From Thermostichus sp047462415 (GTDB lineage Bacteria > Cyanobacteriota > Cyanobacteriia > Thermostichales > Thermostichaceae), in NCBI RefSeq assembly GCF_047462415.1, contig NZ_JANSJE010000035.1:1-19485 (forward strand): a stretch of 19,485 bases of DNA, given 5' to 3'. Both the position numbers and the translations under genes were made by a program. The notes beneath the pieces were generated by a model. That model had not been told where the DNA came from and did not search any database. It was given only the letters and a program-made list of their open reading frames with translations. Positions within the stretch are counted from its first letter, which is position 1. Each line of letters opens with the position of its first letter. Positions 1 to 8,283 of the stretch are shown here, in pieces.

Positions 1-91
1 GAGGAAGCGCGAAGATTGACAACACAACCTTAAAACATCCGTTAAGTTCTGTCAACTGGCTGTGGGAAATCTGAGAAGGGATCCCCCAGCC

Positions 92-2665
92 TCAGCGGTT
101 GGAGCGGCGACTGCCGGTGGGGGAGAAGAGGGCTTCCAGGGCCTGGCTGAGGGTTGGCTCCATCACCACCCGGTCTTCGTAGGCGGCGATGACCCGGGTG
201 AGCTGGGGCAGGCGGCCCTGTTCTGCCTCCAGGTAGAGGGGCTGGACGTAGAGAAGCGAGGTCTCAATGGGGATGACCAGCAGGTTGCCCAGGTTCACCC
301 GCGACCCGTGTTCGTTCCAGAGGGCGATTTGCTCGGAAATGGCGGGATCCTGGTTGACCCGCGCCTCTACCTGTTCCGGCCCGTAGATGAGGCGCTGCTT
401 GGAAAACTCATACACCAGCAGCTTGCCGTAGTTTTCCCCATCGCAGCGGGCGGCCATCCAAGCCACCATGTTCTGCTTGTTGAGGGGGGTGAAGGGGGAA
501 AGCAAGACAAACTCGGGCCGGTTTGGGGATCTCTTTTGTGGCTCCTCCGGCAAGGTGAGGATGAGGTACTGGGGCTGCATGGGAAGGCGTCGCCGGTTGC
601 GGAATTGGTTGGGGATCTGCCACTGGTCTTCCCGGTTGTAGAAGAGGCGGGGATCCGTCATGTGGTAGGCGGCAAATTGCTGCACCTGCAGGCGGAAGAG
701 ATCCTGGGGGTAGCGGATGTGCCGCCGCAGCGGCTCCGGCATGGCCTCTAGGGGCTGGAACAGGCTGGGGTAGATGCGGGCGTAGGCTTGGATAAGGGGA
801 TCTCGAGGGTCGGCGATGTACCAGTCGATGCTGCCGTTGTAGGCGTCCAGCACCGCCTTGACCGAGTTGCGGATGTAGTTGAAGGGGAAGCCGGGCAGAT
901 GCTCGGAGTAGGGGTAGCGGCTGCTGGTGGTGTAGGCATCGAAAAACCAGTAGAGTTTGCCACCTTGAATCACCAAGTAGGGATCCTGGTCGTAGAGCAA
1001 AAAGGGCATCACCTGGCGCACCCGTTCCCGGATCTGGCGGCGATAGAGAAAGCGGCTGCTGGCGGAAAGCTCGCGGCTGAGAAGGATGCGCAGATCCCGG
1101 AAGTGCCAGGCGTAGAGAAAGCGCTGCCAGAGGTGGGGGATGGGCACGCCGCCCGTGCCGCGGTAGCTGCTGTAGACATAGCGATCGGCAGCGGGATAGT
1201 CCAGCTCGCGGGCCTCGGCACCCACGAACACGTCGGTGGTGGTCAGCTCGCCGTAGTAGAGAGCCGGCTGCTCCACCCGCAGCACCCCCGCCACCTCCGG
1301 GTAGCGGGGGGAAACCCGCGGTGGGATATCCGATAGAAAAAAGTCCGGCAGCCCTTCGGGAGTAACCACGTTGACCGGGCTGAGGGTGAGGCCATAGCCG
1401 TGGGTGTAGAAAAAGCGGCGGTTAACCCAAGTTTGGGCCGCAGGCGGCACCTGGGCAAAGTCCAATTCCCGCGCAGCGTGCATCACCTGGCGCAGTTCCC
1501 CGCCAATGCGGTAGCGATCTACATTCACATAGGGAAACTGGTAGTAGGGACGGATCTCCTGCAGTTGGCGATAGGTGGCCAAGAGGGGCTCCGTATCCCA
1601 AAGACGCACGTTGCGCAGGGTGGATTGATTTTGCTGCAGCGTTGCCAGCGTCAGGGATCCCTCTTCTGGAAAGGGCTTTACCTCCACCTCGGCCAGGCCA
1701 AAGCCGGCGCGGGTAAAGCGGATGTTGTGCTCAATGTAGGGGCGCTCCAGCTCTAGCTCGTTGGGCGTGACCAAAAGGGTTTGCACCAGTTGCGGGTAAA
1801 GCCGGGTGGTCAGCAGCCCAAACCCCAGGTAGGCTCCCCACAGCAGAGCCGGCGCCAGCAGGGAACTGGCCCAGGCAGGGCACCAGGGCTTGAACAAGGG
1901 AAGGTTGAGGCGGATCCCCTGGCGGGCCAAAACCCAAAAGCCAACCGCTGTCAGGAAAGCCACCCCGCTGATTAGAGTCGTGGCCGGCAGGGTGGCGTGG
2001 ACATCGGTAAAACCGGCGCCAAAGACGACGCCGCGGGTGGAGTAGAGCAGCTCGTAGCGCTCCAGCCAATGCCCCCAGGCGCGCAGCAAAAACAGGGCTC
2101 CGCCCAAGATTAGCAAGTGCCGCTGGGCAAACAGGGAAAGGGCCAGCGTCAGCCGCTGCTCCGATAGCCCTAGCTCCACCAGGTAGATGAGCGCTGCCGT
2201 GATCAAAGTGAGCAGCACCAAGTTGAAGCACCAGTGCTGCAGCGTCTCCCAAAAGGGCAGGCCGAAAAGAAAAAAGCCCAGATCGCGCCTAAAAATCGGA
2301 TCCGACTCCCCCACAGGCACTTGGTGCAGCCAGAGCAGCAGCGCGAACCAGTGCTGAGAAAGAGACCAGGCCAAGCAGCCGCTCAACCCCAGAGCAATGG
2401 CCCAGGCCCAGGCTGTGTTGGCGCCCCGCCAGCAGGCGCGGATGTTGGATCCCACCACCGCCAGGGCAAAGACAAAGGCGCCTAGGCCCAGCCCCCAGCG
2501 AGCCATCACCCGCGTCCACAGCACCGGCAGGGCGTTCAGCTCGGCAAACCAGGCCAGATCTACATAAAAGGCCGCCAAGCCGCTGATGGCCAGGATCCCT
2601 AGCCCCACCCAAAGTAACAGGAGCAACCCTCGCCGCAACCGCTCCATGGACTCAGGGCATCCCAC
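92..2665 (-). CDS. UPF0182 family large membrane protein (COG1615)
   Basis: This 857-residue protein has about seven hydrophobic segments in its first ~290 residues, starting with a leucine-rich helix near residues 12-34. A long, Tyr/Arg/Pro-rich hydrophilic region fills the rest and contains motifs such as RPYYQFPYVNVDRY and GIPHLW-like stretches. That architecture and length match the UPF0182/COG1615 family, found in cyanobacteria, actinobacteria and others, whose function is unknown. It probably sits in the cytoplasmic membrane with a large soluble domain. The first ATG overlaps the end of the upstream DUF512 gene by 14 bases. A second ATG six codons later (start at 2647) would leave a 4-base gap and places the start directly before the first membrane helix, so it is an equally likely start. 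Either arrangement implies co-transcription with the upstream gene. Family call firm, function unknown. Confidence 0.9.
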   Translation of the reverse strand: MGCPESMERLRRGLLLLLWVGLGILAISGLAAFYVDLAWFAELNALPVLWTRVMARWGLGLGAFVFALAVVGSNIRACWRGANTAWAWAIALGLSGCLAWSLSQHWFALLLWLHQVPVGESDPIFRRDLGFFLFGLPFWETLQHWCFNLVLLTLITAALIYLVELGLSEQRLTLALSLFAQRHLLILGGALFLLRAWGHWLERYELLYSTRGVVFGAGFTDVHATLPATTLISGVAFLTAVGFWVLARQGIRLNLPLFKPWCPAWASSLLAPALLWGAYLGFGLLTTRLYPQLVQTLLVTPNELELERPYIEHNIRFTRAGFGLAEVEVKPFPEEGSLTLATLQQNQSTLRNVRLWDTEPLLATYRQLQEIRPYYQFPYVNVDRYRIGGELRQVMHAARELDFAQVPPAAQTWVNRRFFYTHGYGLTLSPVNVVTPEGLPDFFLSDIPPRVSPRYPEVAGVLRVEQPALYYGELTTTDVFVGAEARELDYPAADRYVYSSYRGTGGVPIPHLWQRFLYAWHFRDLRILLSRELSASSRFLYRRQIRERVRQVMPFLLYDQDPYLVIQGGKLYWFFDAYTTSSRYPYSEHLPGFPFNYIRNSVKAVLDAYNGSIDWYIADPRDPLIQAYARIYPSLFQPLEAMPEPLRRHIRYPQDLFRLQVQQFAAYHMTDPRLFYNREDQWQIPNQFRNRRRLPMQPQYLILTLPEEPQKRSPNRPEFVLLSPFTPLNKQNMVAWMAARCDGENYGKLLVYEFSKQRLIYGPEQVEARVNQDPAISEQIALWNEHGSRVNLGNLLVIPIETSLLYVQPLYLEAEQGRLPQLTRVIAAYEDRVVMEPTLSQALEALFSPTGSRRSNR

Positions 2666-4022
2666 TCAAACTCGCTCTTGATCCTAGCCCTTGCACCGCC
2701 TCCAGCAAGCCCGCCGGCCCGCCGTCCACCCGCACCACCGGGATCCCGACTTGGGCCTGCAACTCTTGCCAGCTCAGATCGTCTAGAAAGCGCTCCCCAT
2801 CCTTAAGAGCAATCTGGGGCAAAAGTAGCCCATCGTAACTTGCCAAGTTTTCAACGGATTTCAAAGCGCTGAGGATGTCCTGCCCTGTCAGCAGCCCGGT
2901 TACCGTCAGGGTCTGTCCCCAGAATTGGCTGGCAATGGGCAACAGATCCAACTGCAGCCCCCGAATGCTGTTCATCCGCTTGACCACGGGCTGGAAGGCC
3001 TGTTCCACGGCGTTGCCCACCACCCAGAGAACTTTGAGGGGAGCAGGGATCCCAGCCGGCAGCCGCACCTGCTCGAACTCGCTCAAGAACAAGCGCAGGG
3101 ATCCCACTCCATTGCCCAGTTGGGGGTAATCTTCGTAGTGCTCTGCCGGCGGCAATTCCCGACCCGCCAGCAGATACCACTCATCAGCCAGCCAGGCAAA
3201 GGCGGATCCCAATTCTTGCCGAAACTGCGCCTGCAGCGCTTCCACCTGCGCAATCACCTCCGCCGCTTTGGCAGCATCCACCGGGATTAGCTCATCATTG
3301 GGGGGGCGAAAGCGGGTTAGCCCCACCGGCACCACCGCCGCCGAGAGGACGGTCGGGATCCCTTCGACGGGTTGGCCAAAAGCGGCCAAGTCCAGAAGGG
3401 TGCGAGTTAGCTGCTCCCCATCGTTCCAGCCTGGGCAGACCACCACCTGGGCATGCAGTTGCAGTCGGTGTTGGCGAAACCAGGCCAACTGCTCCAGGAT
3501 CAAACCGGCACGCGGGTTTTTGAGCAGGCGGCTGCGCAGCTCCGGCTCCGTGGCATGAACCGAGACATAGAGAGGAGAAAGGCGCAGGCGGGCGATGCGC
3601 TCCCACTCGGCAGCGGTCAGGTTGGTAAGGGTGAGGTAGCTGCCGTAGAGAAAGCTGAGGCGGTAGTCGTCGTCTTTGAGGTGCAGCGTTGCCCGCATCT
3701 CAGGGGGCTGTTGGTCGATAAAGCAAAAGGGGCAGGCGTTGTTGCATTGGATGAGACCATCGAACAAAGCCGTCTCAAACTCCAGCCCCAGATCCTCGTC
3801 TATGTCTTTTTCCAGCTCAACCGTGCGCTGGATCCCTTGGTTGTCCAGGATCTCCAGGCAGAGATATTCATCAGCACACAAGAAGCGATAGTCAATGAGG
3901 TCGCGGGGTTTCTCGCCATTGATGCTCACCAGGGCCTCCCCAGGCCGAATGCCCACCTTTGCCGCCAGGGATCCGGCCACCACAGCGCTGATGCGGGCGG
4001 GCTTGAGGCTAGCACGAGACAT
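2652..4022 (-). CDS. PDZ / radical-SAM-like DUF512 protein (TIGR03279 type)
   Basis: I place the start at the ATG ending at 4022, giving 456 residues. The frame stays open upstream, but that part overlaps the DUF2103 gene and looks non-native. Order of parts: a PDZ-like domain at about residues 8-60 (VGIRPGEALVSING), a CxxxCxxC cysteine cluster at 93, 97 and 100 (CNNACPFC) typical of a radical-SAM [4Fe-4S] site, a TIM-barrel-like middle (YVSVHATEP), and a C-terminal DUF512 region. The composition matches the cyanobacterial 'putative FeS-containing oxidoreductase' family TIGR03279. Substrate and reaction are unknown. It lies 20 bases downstream of the DUF2103 gene and overlaps or abuts the UPF0182 gene, suggesting one operon. 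Confidence 0.88.
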   Translation of the reverse strand: MSRASLKPARISAVVAGSLAAKVGIRPGEALVSINGEKPRDLIDYRFLCADEYLCLEILDNQGIQRTVELEKDIDEDLGLEFETALFDGLIQCNNACPFCFIDQQPPEMRATLHLKDDDYRLSFLYGSYLTLTNLTAAEWERIARLRLSPLYVSVHATEPELRSRLLKNPRAGLILEQLAWFRQHRLQLHAQVVVCPGWNDGEQLTRTLLDLAAFGQPVEGIPTVLSAAVVPVGLTRFRPPNDELIPVDAAKAAEVIAQVEALQAQFRQELGSAFAWLADEWYLLAGRELPPAEHYEDYPQLGNGVGSLRLFLSEFEQVRLPAGIPAPLKVLWVVGNAVEQAFQPVVKRMNSIRGLQLDLLPIASQFWGQTLTVTGLLTGQDILSALKSVENLASYDGLLLPQIALKDGERFLDDLSWQELQAQVGIPVVRVDGGPAGLLEAVQGLGSRASLSGMP

Positions 4023-4042
4023 GGCGCGCCCAGAGCCTAAAC

Positions 4043-4330
4043 CTACTCCAAACAGCGGCGAATTGCTGCTTCCAGCTCCGACTGGCTGAGCTCGGTAACC
4101 ACAAACACCTCTTGCACGCTGCTGCCCTTGCGGGCAACCAACTTGTATCCCCCTCGAATGGGCACCGAAACCCGCAACTGCAACTGCGGGATCCGCCCCC
4201 GACTGCAAGATAAGGCACCGGGAGTCACGGTTTTGATGCCCGCTTGCCTGGCCAGGCGCTCCAGGACAGGGATCAGCCCAGAAATGTGAGTGGAGTGGTT
4301 CCAAACCAGACGGCCAGAAGGCTCAGACAT
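4043..4330 (-). CDS. DUF2103 family small metal-binding protein
   Basis: This 95-residue protein opens with GRLVWNHSTHISGLIPVLERLA and continues with TVTPGALSCSRGRIP. That matches the DUF2103 family of predicted metal-binding proteins common in cyanobacteria; the paired histidines of WNHSTH are the likely ligands. No signal peptide or membrane segment is visible, so it is probably cytoplasmic. It is the first gene of a three-gene minus-strand run with the PDZ/Fe-S protein and UPF0182. The divergent gap to the mobA remnant (about 200 bases) should hold its promoter, but I could not pick a convincing one. Function unknown; the family call is from recognised sequence motifs only. Confidence 0.8.
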   Translation of the reverse strand: MSEPSGRLVWNHSTHISGLIPVLERLARQAGIKTVTPGALSCSRGRIPQLQLRVSVPIRGGYKLVARKGSSVQEVFVVTELSQSELEAAIRRCLE

Positions 4331-4526
4331 GGCGGCAACGCAACAGTGAGGGGGGCCAGATCTCTATGCTAGGCTCTTGCCCTTGTAACTGAGAACAAGC
4401 AATCCTGTCCCGGCCAGTAATCTAACAAGAACCCTCGTTCTTTAGAGTAGGGAGTATGTCAAAACCCTTCCGCAGGTTGGCTACAACAACACCTGAGTTT
4501 TTAACCAACGGGAGCGGAAGAGTTGG

Positions 4527-4917
4527 GTGACCAAGGAGCCACAACCTCGCCCAAAATGCCTTGGAGCTCCCCTACCTGCAGTTGCTGTCCTGATTTTGGC
4601 CGGGGGCAACAGCCGCCGCATGGGATCCGACAAGGCTTTGGGATGGGATCCCCCTCTTACGACGGGTGGCCCAGGTGGCAGCAGTCTATGCCGACGCAGT
4701 TTACATTCTCCCCCCCTGGCCGAAGCGCTATGCACCGATGGCGGATCCCGCCTGGCACCTCTGGCGAGAAAATGTTTCCCCGCCTGCTGGGCCAGACTCA
4801 AACGATGCTCACCAATTGCAATACCCCCGCCGATTTGCAGCTTGGGCAAAAGCCGGGCAAGGAGTGATCTTTAGGACAAGCCAAGGGGATAGGATCGCCT
4901 CGTGTCACAATGGGTGA
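4527..4917 (+). pseudogene. mobA: mobA remnant (molybdenum cofactor guanylyltransferase), frameshifted and truncated
   Basis: From a GTG at 4527 the frame encodes VAVLILAGG, SRRMGSDKAL, the nucleotide-binding signature of MobA, which attaches GMP to molybdopterin. The MobA-like sequence then moves to another frame: reading through about 4639 in the shifted frame gives LWDGIPLLRRVAQV and later ADAVYILPPWPKRYAPMADP, which is what should follow DKAL. The break lies at about 4636-4642 and is consistent with loss of 2 (or 5) bases. After WRENVSPPAGP the resemblance fades, and the shifted frame stops at 4917. The total is about 130 codons against roughly 200 for an intact protein, so the C-terminal half is missing. 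The end overlaps the cruA start by 16 bases. A sequencing error could explain the frameshift but not the missing C-terminus. Confidence 0.75.
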
Positions 4918-7019
4918 AGATTTGCTCTGTTTTCTATCTCGGCGCCGTGCTCAAGCCCCTGTACTATCGCGAGATCCCTTGTCCAGACACTGCCCAGGTG
5001 CTGCGCTGGCTGCAGGAGTGTATCCCCTTGCCTCAGGGCAGCCAAAAACTGCCGACCGCCACCGGCCTGCTCCTGCAGGGATGTGGGGCCGAGCTGGCCG
5101 TTTTCCTCTGGTCGGGGCTGAACACCACCTATCTCAAGGTGTTCCAGTGGTCGGAGCGGCCTTTCCCCCGGCAGGGGCGCTGGCTGAGAGAGCTGGAAAA
5201 GGCCATCCAGAGCCGATTTCCCCACCGCTACCCGCAGTTGCCAGCTATCGATCTCAGCCAGGGATCCATCTTTGAGCAACTGGAGCCTTTTTACCCGCAG
5301 ACGGTGAAGTATTTCCGCCGCATTCCCAACGGCGAGTTTGACCTGCAGCGGGTTTACTGGTGGGAGAAGCGCTGGCGGGAAGAAGTGCAATTCCCCCATC
5401 CTCAGCGGCAGCCGGTGCTGTTTCGCCAGCCGGCCCCTGAACCTGCCCCCTTGGAGTGGGACTTGGTGATCGTGGGCGGGGCGCTGGGGGCCATCTACGG
5501 TGCGGCCATGGCCCGCTTAGGTTACCGCGTGGCCCTGGTGGAACGGCTGCCCTTTGGCCGCATGAACCGGGAGTGGAACATCTCGCGGCGGGAGCTGCAG
5601 ACGCTAGCGGAGTTCGGCCTCCTCAGCACCGAGGAGATAGAGAGCCTCATCCTCAGGGAATACACCGATGGGTTCAACAAGTTTTTTGATGGCAACAGCC
5701 CCGTACGCGCCCCCGTCCTGCACACGCCGACGGTGTTGAACCTGGCCATCGATGCCGAAAAGCTCCTGCAGCTCTGCGGCCAGATCCTGAGATCCTGCGG
5801 CGGCACCATCTACGAGCGCACGGAGTTCCGGCGGGCCTACATCGAAGACCAGGGCGTCACGGTGGTGGTGAAAGATTTAATCGGCCAAGCTGAGTTTCGG
5901 CTGGGATCCCGCCTGTTGGTGGATGCCATGGGGACGGCCTCGCCCATTGCCCAGCAGCTCTACCGCCATCATGCTTTTGATAGCGTCTGCCCCACCGTCG
6001 GGGCCACCATTGCAGGAGGGTTTGAGCCGGGAGTATGGGATCCCCAATTTGGCGACATCCTGGCCAGCCACGGGGACATCAGCCGCGGTCGGCAGCTCAT
6101 TTGGGAGCTCTTTCCCGGCCCCGGCGAGGATCTCACCTTCTACTTGTTCCACTACCACCAGGTACATCCGGAAAATCCGGGATCCCTGCTGGAATTGTAC
6201 GAAGACTTTTTCACCATCCTGCCGGAGTACCGCCGCTGCAACCCAGAGCGCCTGCAGTGGAAAAAGGCCACCTTCGGCTACATTCCCGGACGGTTTAGCC
6301 CGCAGCGGACTCCAGAGGAGCCCTTCGACCGCGTCCTCTTGATTGGGGATGCGGCGGCCCTGCAATCCCCCCTGAGTTTTACCGGGTTTGGATCCCTGGT
6401 GCGCAACTGCCCCCGCCTCTGTGACCTGCTGAACACAGCCCTGCGCCACAACCTGCTCAAAGCCTCTGACCTGGCCCAGATCCGCGCCTACCAGGGCAAC
6501 TCCGCCGTCACTTGGCTGTTCTCGCGGGGGATGATGGTGCCCACCGGCAAGGTATTGCCCCCCGAACGCATCAACGCCATCCTCAACAGCTTTTTCGGCA
6601 TTCTCGCCACCGAGCCGCCAGAGGTGGTGGATGATTTCATCAAAGACCGGGCCGGCTGGCTGGCCTTTAACCGCATGGCCATCAAAGCGGCTTGGCAAAA
6701 CCCGCGGCTGCTGCTGTGGATCTGGGAGGCCGTAGGGGCCAAGGGCTTTGCCCAGTGGCTACCTACCTACTTCGGCTATAGCGGGCTGGCCTTGACTTCA
6801 GCTTTGCTGAGGGGCTGGCTCCCAAGGCTGGTGCGGCGCCTGCAGCCCTGGTTGGAAGTCCATTATCCCCGCCTGTGGCTGCGCTGTCTGCACTGGAGCT
6901 ACACCCTCACCTATGGAGTGGGGCAGCCGCGCATCGAGTTTCATCTCCCCGCCCCCAGCTCTCCTGTCCCGGAAAATATCCAGAACCCAGTACCCACTTG
7001 GATAGAAGAAAGGGCCTAG
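4902..7019 (+). CDS. cruA: Lycopene cyclase, CruA type (FAD-dependent)
   Basis: Predicted 705-residue flavoprotein that cyclizes lycopene to monocyclic or bicyclic carotenes, working at membranes. The dinucleotide-binding fold is at residues 188-214 (DLVIVGGALGAIYGAAMA, ending VALVE). It is followed at 217-230 by PFGRMNREWNISRR, the signature I associate with CruA; the paralogue CruP has a different lead-in to EWNIS. Further CruA-like blocks are APVLHTPTVLNLAID, LVDAMGTASPIA, HGDISRGRQLIWELFPG and a second FAD motif near LLIGDAAALQSPLSFTGFG. About 185 residues precede the FAD fold. The start is the GTG at 4902; no strong ribosome-binding site is visible and a later start is possible. It stands alone on the plus strand, downstream of the mobA remnant. 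CruP is the main alternative, less likely on motif grounds. Confidence 0.88.
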   Translation: MSQWVKICSVFYLGAVLKPLYYREIPCPDTAQVLRWLQECIPLPQGSQKLPTATGLLLQGCGAELAVFLWSGLNTTYLKVFQWSERPFPRQGRWLRELEKAIQSRFPHRYPQLPAIDLSQGSIFEQLEPFYPQTVKYFRRIPNGEFDLQRVYWWEKRWREEVQFPHPQRQPVLFRQPAPEPAPLEWDLVIVGGALGAIYGAAMARLGYRVALVERLPFGRMNREWNISRRELQTLAEFGLLSTEEIESLILREYTDGFNKFFDGNSPVRAPVLHTPTVLNLAIDAEKLLQLCGQILRSCGGTIYERTEFRRAYIEDQGVTVVVKDLIGQAEFRLGSRLLVDAMGTASPIAQQLYRHHAFDSVCPTVGATIAGGFEPGVWDPQFGDILASHGDISRGRQLIWELFPGPGEDLTFYLFHYHQVHPENPGSLLELYEDFFTILPEYRRCNPERLQWKKATFGYIPGRFSPQRTPEEPFDRVLLIGDAAALQSPLSFTGFGSLVRNCPRLCDLLNTALRHNLLKASDLAQIRAYQGNSAVTWLFSRGMMVPTGKVLPPERINAILNSFFGILATEPPEVVDDFIKDRAGWLAFNRMAIKAAWQNPRLLLWIWEAVGAKGFAQWLPTYFGYSGLALTSALLRGWLPRLVRRLQPWLEVHYPRLWLRCLHWSYTLTYGVGQPRIEFHLPAPSSPVPENIQNPVPTWIEERA

Positions 7020-7082
7020 GCTGGAGACTTTCGCCACGCCAGTTGTTTCTGGGCTTTCGCTCTTTTGGAAGCACCATCTCTC

Positions 7083-7109
7083 TGACGCCCCCAGGAAAGG
7101 TGGGCGTCA
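7083..7109 (+). terminator. Hairpin downstream of cruA, possible terminator
   Basis: TGACGCCC at 7083-7090 is perfectly complementary to GGGCGTCA at 7102-7109, with an 11-base interior that can add two more G-C pairs across a bulge. It lies 64 bases after the cruA stop. The following bases are AACTGCTTTGTC, so there is no real T-tract. It may act as a weak or factor-assisted terminator or as a stabilising 3' end hairpin. Confidence 0.45.
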
Positions 7110-7147
7110 ACTGCTTTGTCAGCAGAGTCAACCAGCAAAAAATCTCG

Positions 7148-7246
7148 ATGAGTGCTGGCAGTCCTTACTTGGGTTTGCTAGCAGTTATCTGCGCAGGATT
7201 GTTCGCTGGAGCGCTCATCAGGCAAAGCTCACCTCTTTGGTGTTGA
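7148..7246 (+). CDS. Possible 32-residue hydrophobic mini-protein
   Basis: An ATG at 7148 opens a 32-codon frame whose product has one continuous hydrophobic stretch (LGLLAVICAGLFAGALI) flanked by short polar ends, the shape of a single-pass photosystem or cytochrome b6f small subunit. It does not match the PsaM, PsbX, PsbY, PetN, PetL or Psb30 sequences I know. There is no clear ribosome-binding site (the upstream bases are AAAAAATCTCG). It could be chance; the low score reflects that. Confidence 0.2.
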   Translation: MSAGSPYLGLLAVICAGLFAGALIRQSSPLWC

Positions 7247-7307
7247 AGCATCCTATCTCCAGGTAGTGACCAGTGGCAAAAGAGTCGTGTCCGCCTGTTC
7301 TTTAGTC

Positions 7308-7335
7308 TTGGCAATTGGCCTAAGTTGAGTATATA
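7308..7335 (+). promoter_or_regulatory. Candidate sigma-70-type promoter
   Basis: TTGGCA at 7308-7313 (five of six matches to TTGACA) is followed 16 bases later by TATATA at 7330-7335; TATAGT at 7332-7337 with 18-base spacing is an alternative -10. It would start transcription near 7343, ahead of the gene at 7471, leaving an untranslated leader of about 130 bases if 7471 is the true start. Confidence 0.5.
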
Positions 7336-7470
7336 GTCAGTGCCTAACATCCAGGTTCAGATCGACGACGGATGGGAAAAGATCCCAGTTTCAATTCTGT
7401 CGAGAGATTGCTGAACTCCTCTTTTGCAAAACCTCTGTTTTCGCAAGGAAACCCTCTAGGACTGAGCCCA

Positions 7471-7809
7471 ATGGTTTACACTTTTGAGATCATCGGCATT
7501 GCCCCTGCCCTCGAGTTCTTCTGTCAGCAGCAGGAGCTGGCAAAGCGGCCCTGTGGGGTGGAATACTTAGGCACCAGCCCTTGCACCTTGGATGCGCTGC
7601 TGGGATCCCTGGAGGAGGTGCCGGCCCGGCGGGGTTGGGATTGGGATCAGTTGGTGGAAACCGTCATCTGCTTTTGGTGTAGCAACCCCGATTTGGTGAG
7701 TTTGTGGCAGTCTCGCTTTCGGGATGCTGGGCAAGATGCCCTGTTGGTCTCGCGGGTGGGGCACATTCGCTCGCTGCAACAGGAGTTTGAGTGGCTGCTC
7801 AACCAATGA
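7471..7809 (+). CDS. Conserved cyanobacterial protein of unknown function, 112 aa
   Basis: I chose the ATG at 7471 (MVYTFEIIGIAPALEFF) rather than the one 33 codons upstream. AGGA lies about nine bases before it, and the extra upstream residues are low-complexity and unlike the rest. The protein is small, acidic and tryptophan-rich (RRGWDWDQLVETVICFW), with no signal peptide or membrane segment, so it is probably cytoplasmic. I recognise it as resembling a short family seen across cyanobacteria (MVYTFEIIG start, EYLG then CTLDA, RGW, and a C-terminal DALLVSRV block) but know of no assigned function. The promoter candidate at 7308-7335 probably serves it. The HIT gene follows after 47 bases. 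Confidence 0.75.
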   Translation: MVYTFEIIGIAPALEFFCQQQELAKRPCGVEYLGTSPCTLDALLGSLEEVPARRGWDWDQLVETVICFWCSNPDLVSLWQSRFRDAGQDALLVSRVGHIRSLQQEFEWLLNQ

Positions 7810-7856
7810 GGGCCATCAGCGGCTAGGCTAAGGTCAGAACTGGCTTGTAACCACCC

Positions 7857-8198
7857 ATGAGCGACACGGTTTTCGGCAAGATCATCCGCAGGGAGATCCC
7901 GGCCCAGATTGTCTACGAAGATGAGCGGGCCATCGCCTTCAAAGATATCGCCCCTCAAGCCCCTGTCCACATCTTGGTGGTGCCCAAGGAGCCTATCCCC
8001 GGCATTGCCCAGGCCAAGCCCGACCAGGAAGCGTTGCTGGGGCATCTGCTATTGACGGCTCAGCGGGTGGCTGCCGAGGCAGGTTTAAACAAAGGTTATC
8101 GACTGGTGATCAACGAAGGGGAGGACGGCGGGCAGACCGTCTTTCACCTACACATCCACATTCTCGGCGGTCGAGCGATGGGTTGGCCGCCGGGTTAG
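7857..8198 (+). CDS. HIT-family nucleotide-binding protein (HinT-like)
   Basis: This 113-residue protein carries the histidine triad HLHIHIL with His97, His99 and His101, preceded by GGQTVF. His99 or its neighbour attacks the alpha-phosphate in this family. Other family blocks are the N-terminal FGKIIRREIPAQIVYED and the central APVHILVVPKEPI. HinT-type proteins hydrolyse purine nucleoside phosphoramidates and related adenylates; the physiological substrate here is unknown. Length fits the HinT branch (about 110-120 residues). It is a cytoplasmic protein with no nearby gene that narrows its role; the 47-base gap upstream allows read-through from the preceding gene. The call rests on an intact catalytic motif. 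Confidence 0.92.
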   Translation: MSDTVFGKIIRREIPAQIVYEDERAIAFKDIAPQAPVHILVVPKEPIPGIAQAKPDQEALLGHLLLTAQRVAAEAGLNKGYRLVINEGEDGGQTVFHLHIHILGGRAMGWPPG

Positions 8199-8283
8199 GC
8201 GATGGCTTTTCCCACCAATCGGAGCCTCTGCAGGTACAATCCTGTCATTACCGAGAACAAACGGCGGGCGGGGTCTGGAACCG

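Larger units (their letters stand above)
7020..7470. other. Gene-poor gap between cruA and the next plus-strand gene
   Basis: This stretch of about 450 bases holds the hairpin at 7083-7109, a doubtful 32-codon hydrophobic ORF at 7148-7246, and a promoter candidate at 7308-7335. The frame of the downstream gene is open from an ATG at 7372, but the part before 7471 does not look like the conserved protein. I see no RNA gene or mobile element in it. Confidence 0.6.

Noticed and set aside
16..47. TTGACA at 16-21 with TTAAGT at 42-47 as a promoter.
   Set aside because: The spacing is 20 bases, the -10 match is poor, and no plus-strand gene follows.
62..2485. Long plus-strand frames opposite the UPF0182 gene, including one of 229 codons.
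   Set aside because: High G+C makes long antisense shadows; their products lack recognisable motifs, while the minus-strand frame is a clear family member. The same holds for shadows over cruA, flv3, hflX and the UbiB-like gene.
4023..4304. N-terminal extension of the DUF512 frame up to 4304.
   Set aside because: It overlaps the DUF2103 gene in another frame and its product lacks family resemblance; the ATG at 4022 starts right before the PDZ domain.
8199..8283. A cobalamin riboswitch upstream of cobH.
   Set aside because: The gap is only 85 bases and shows no B12-box-like sequence.
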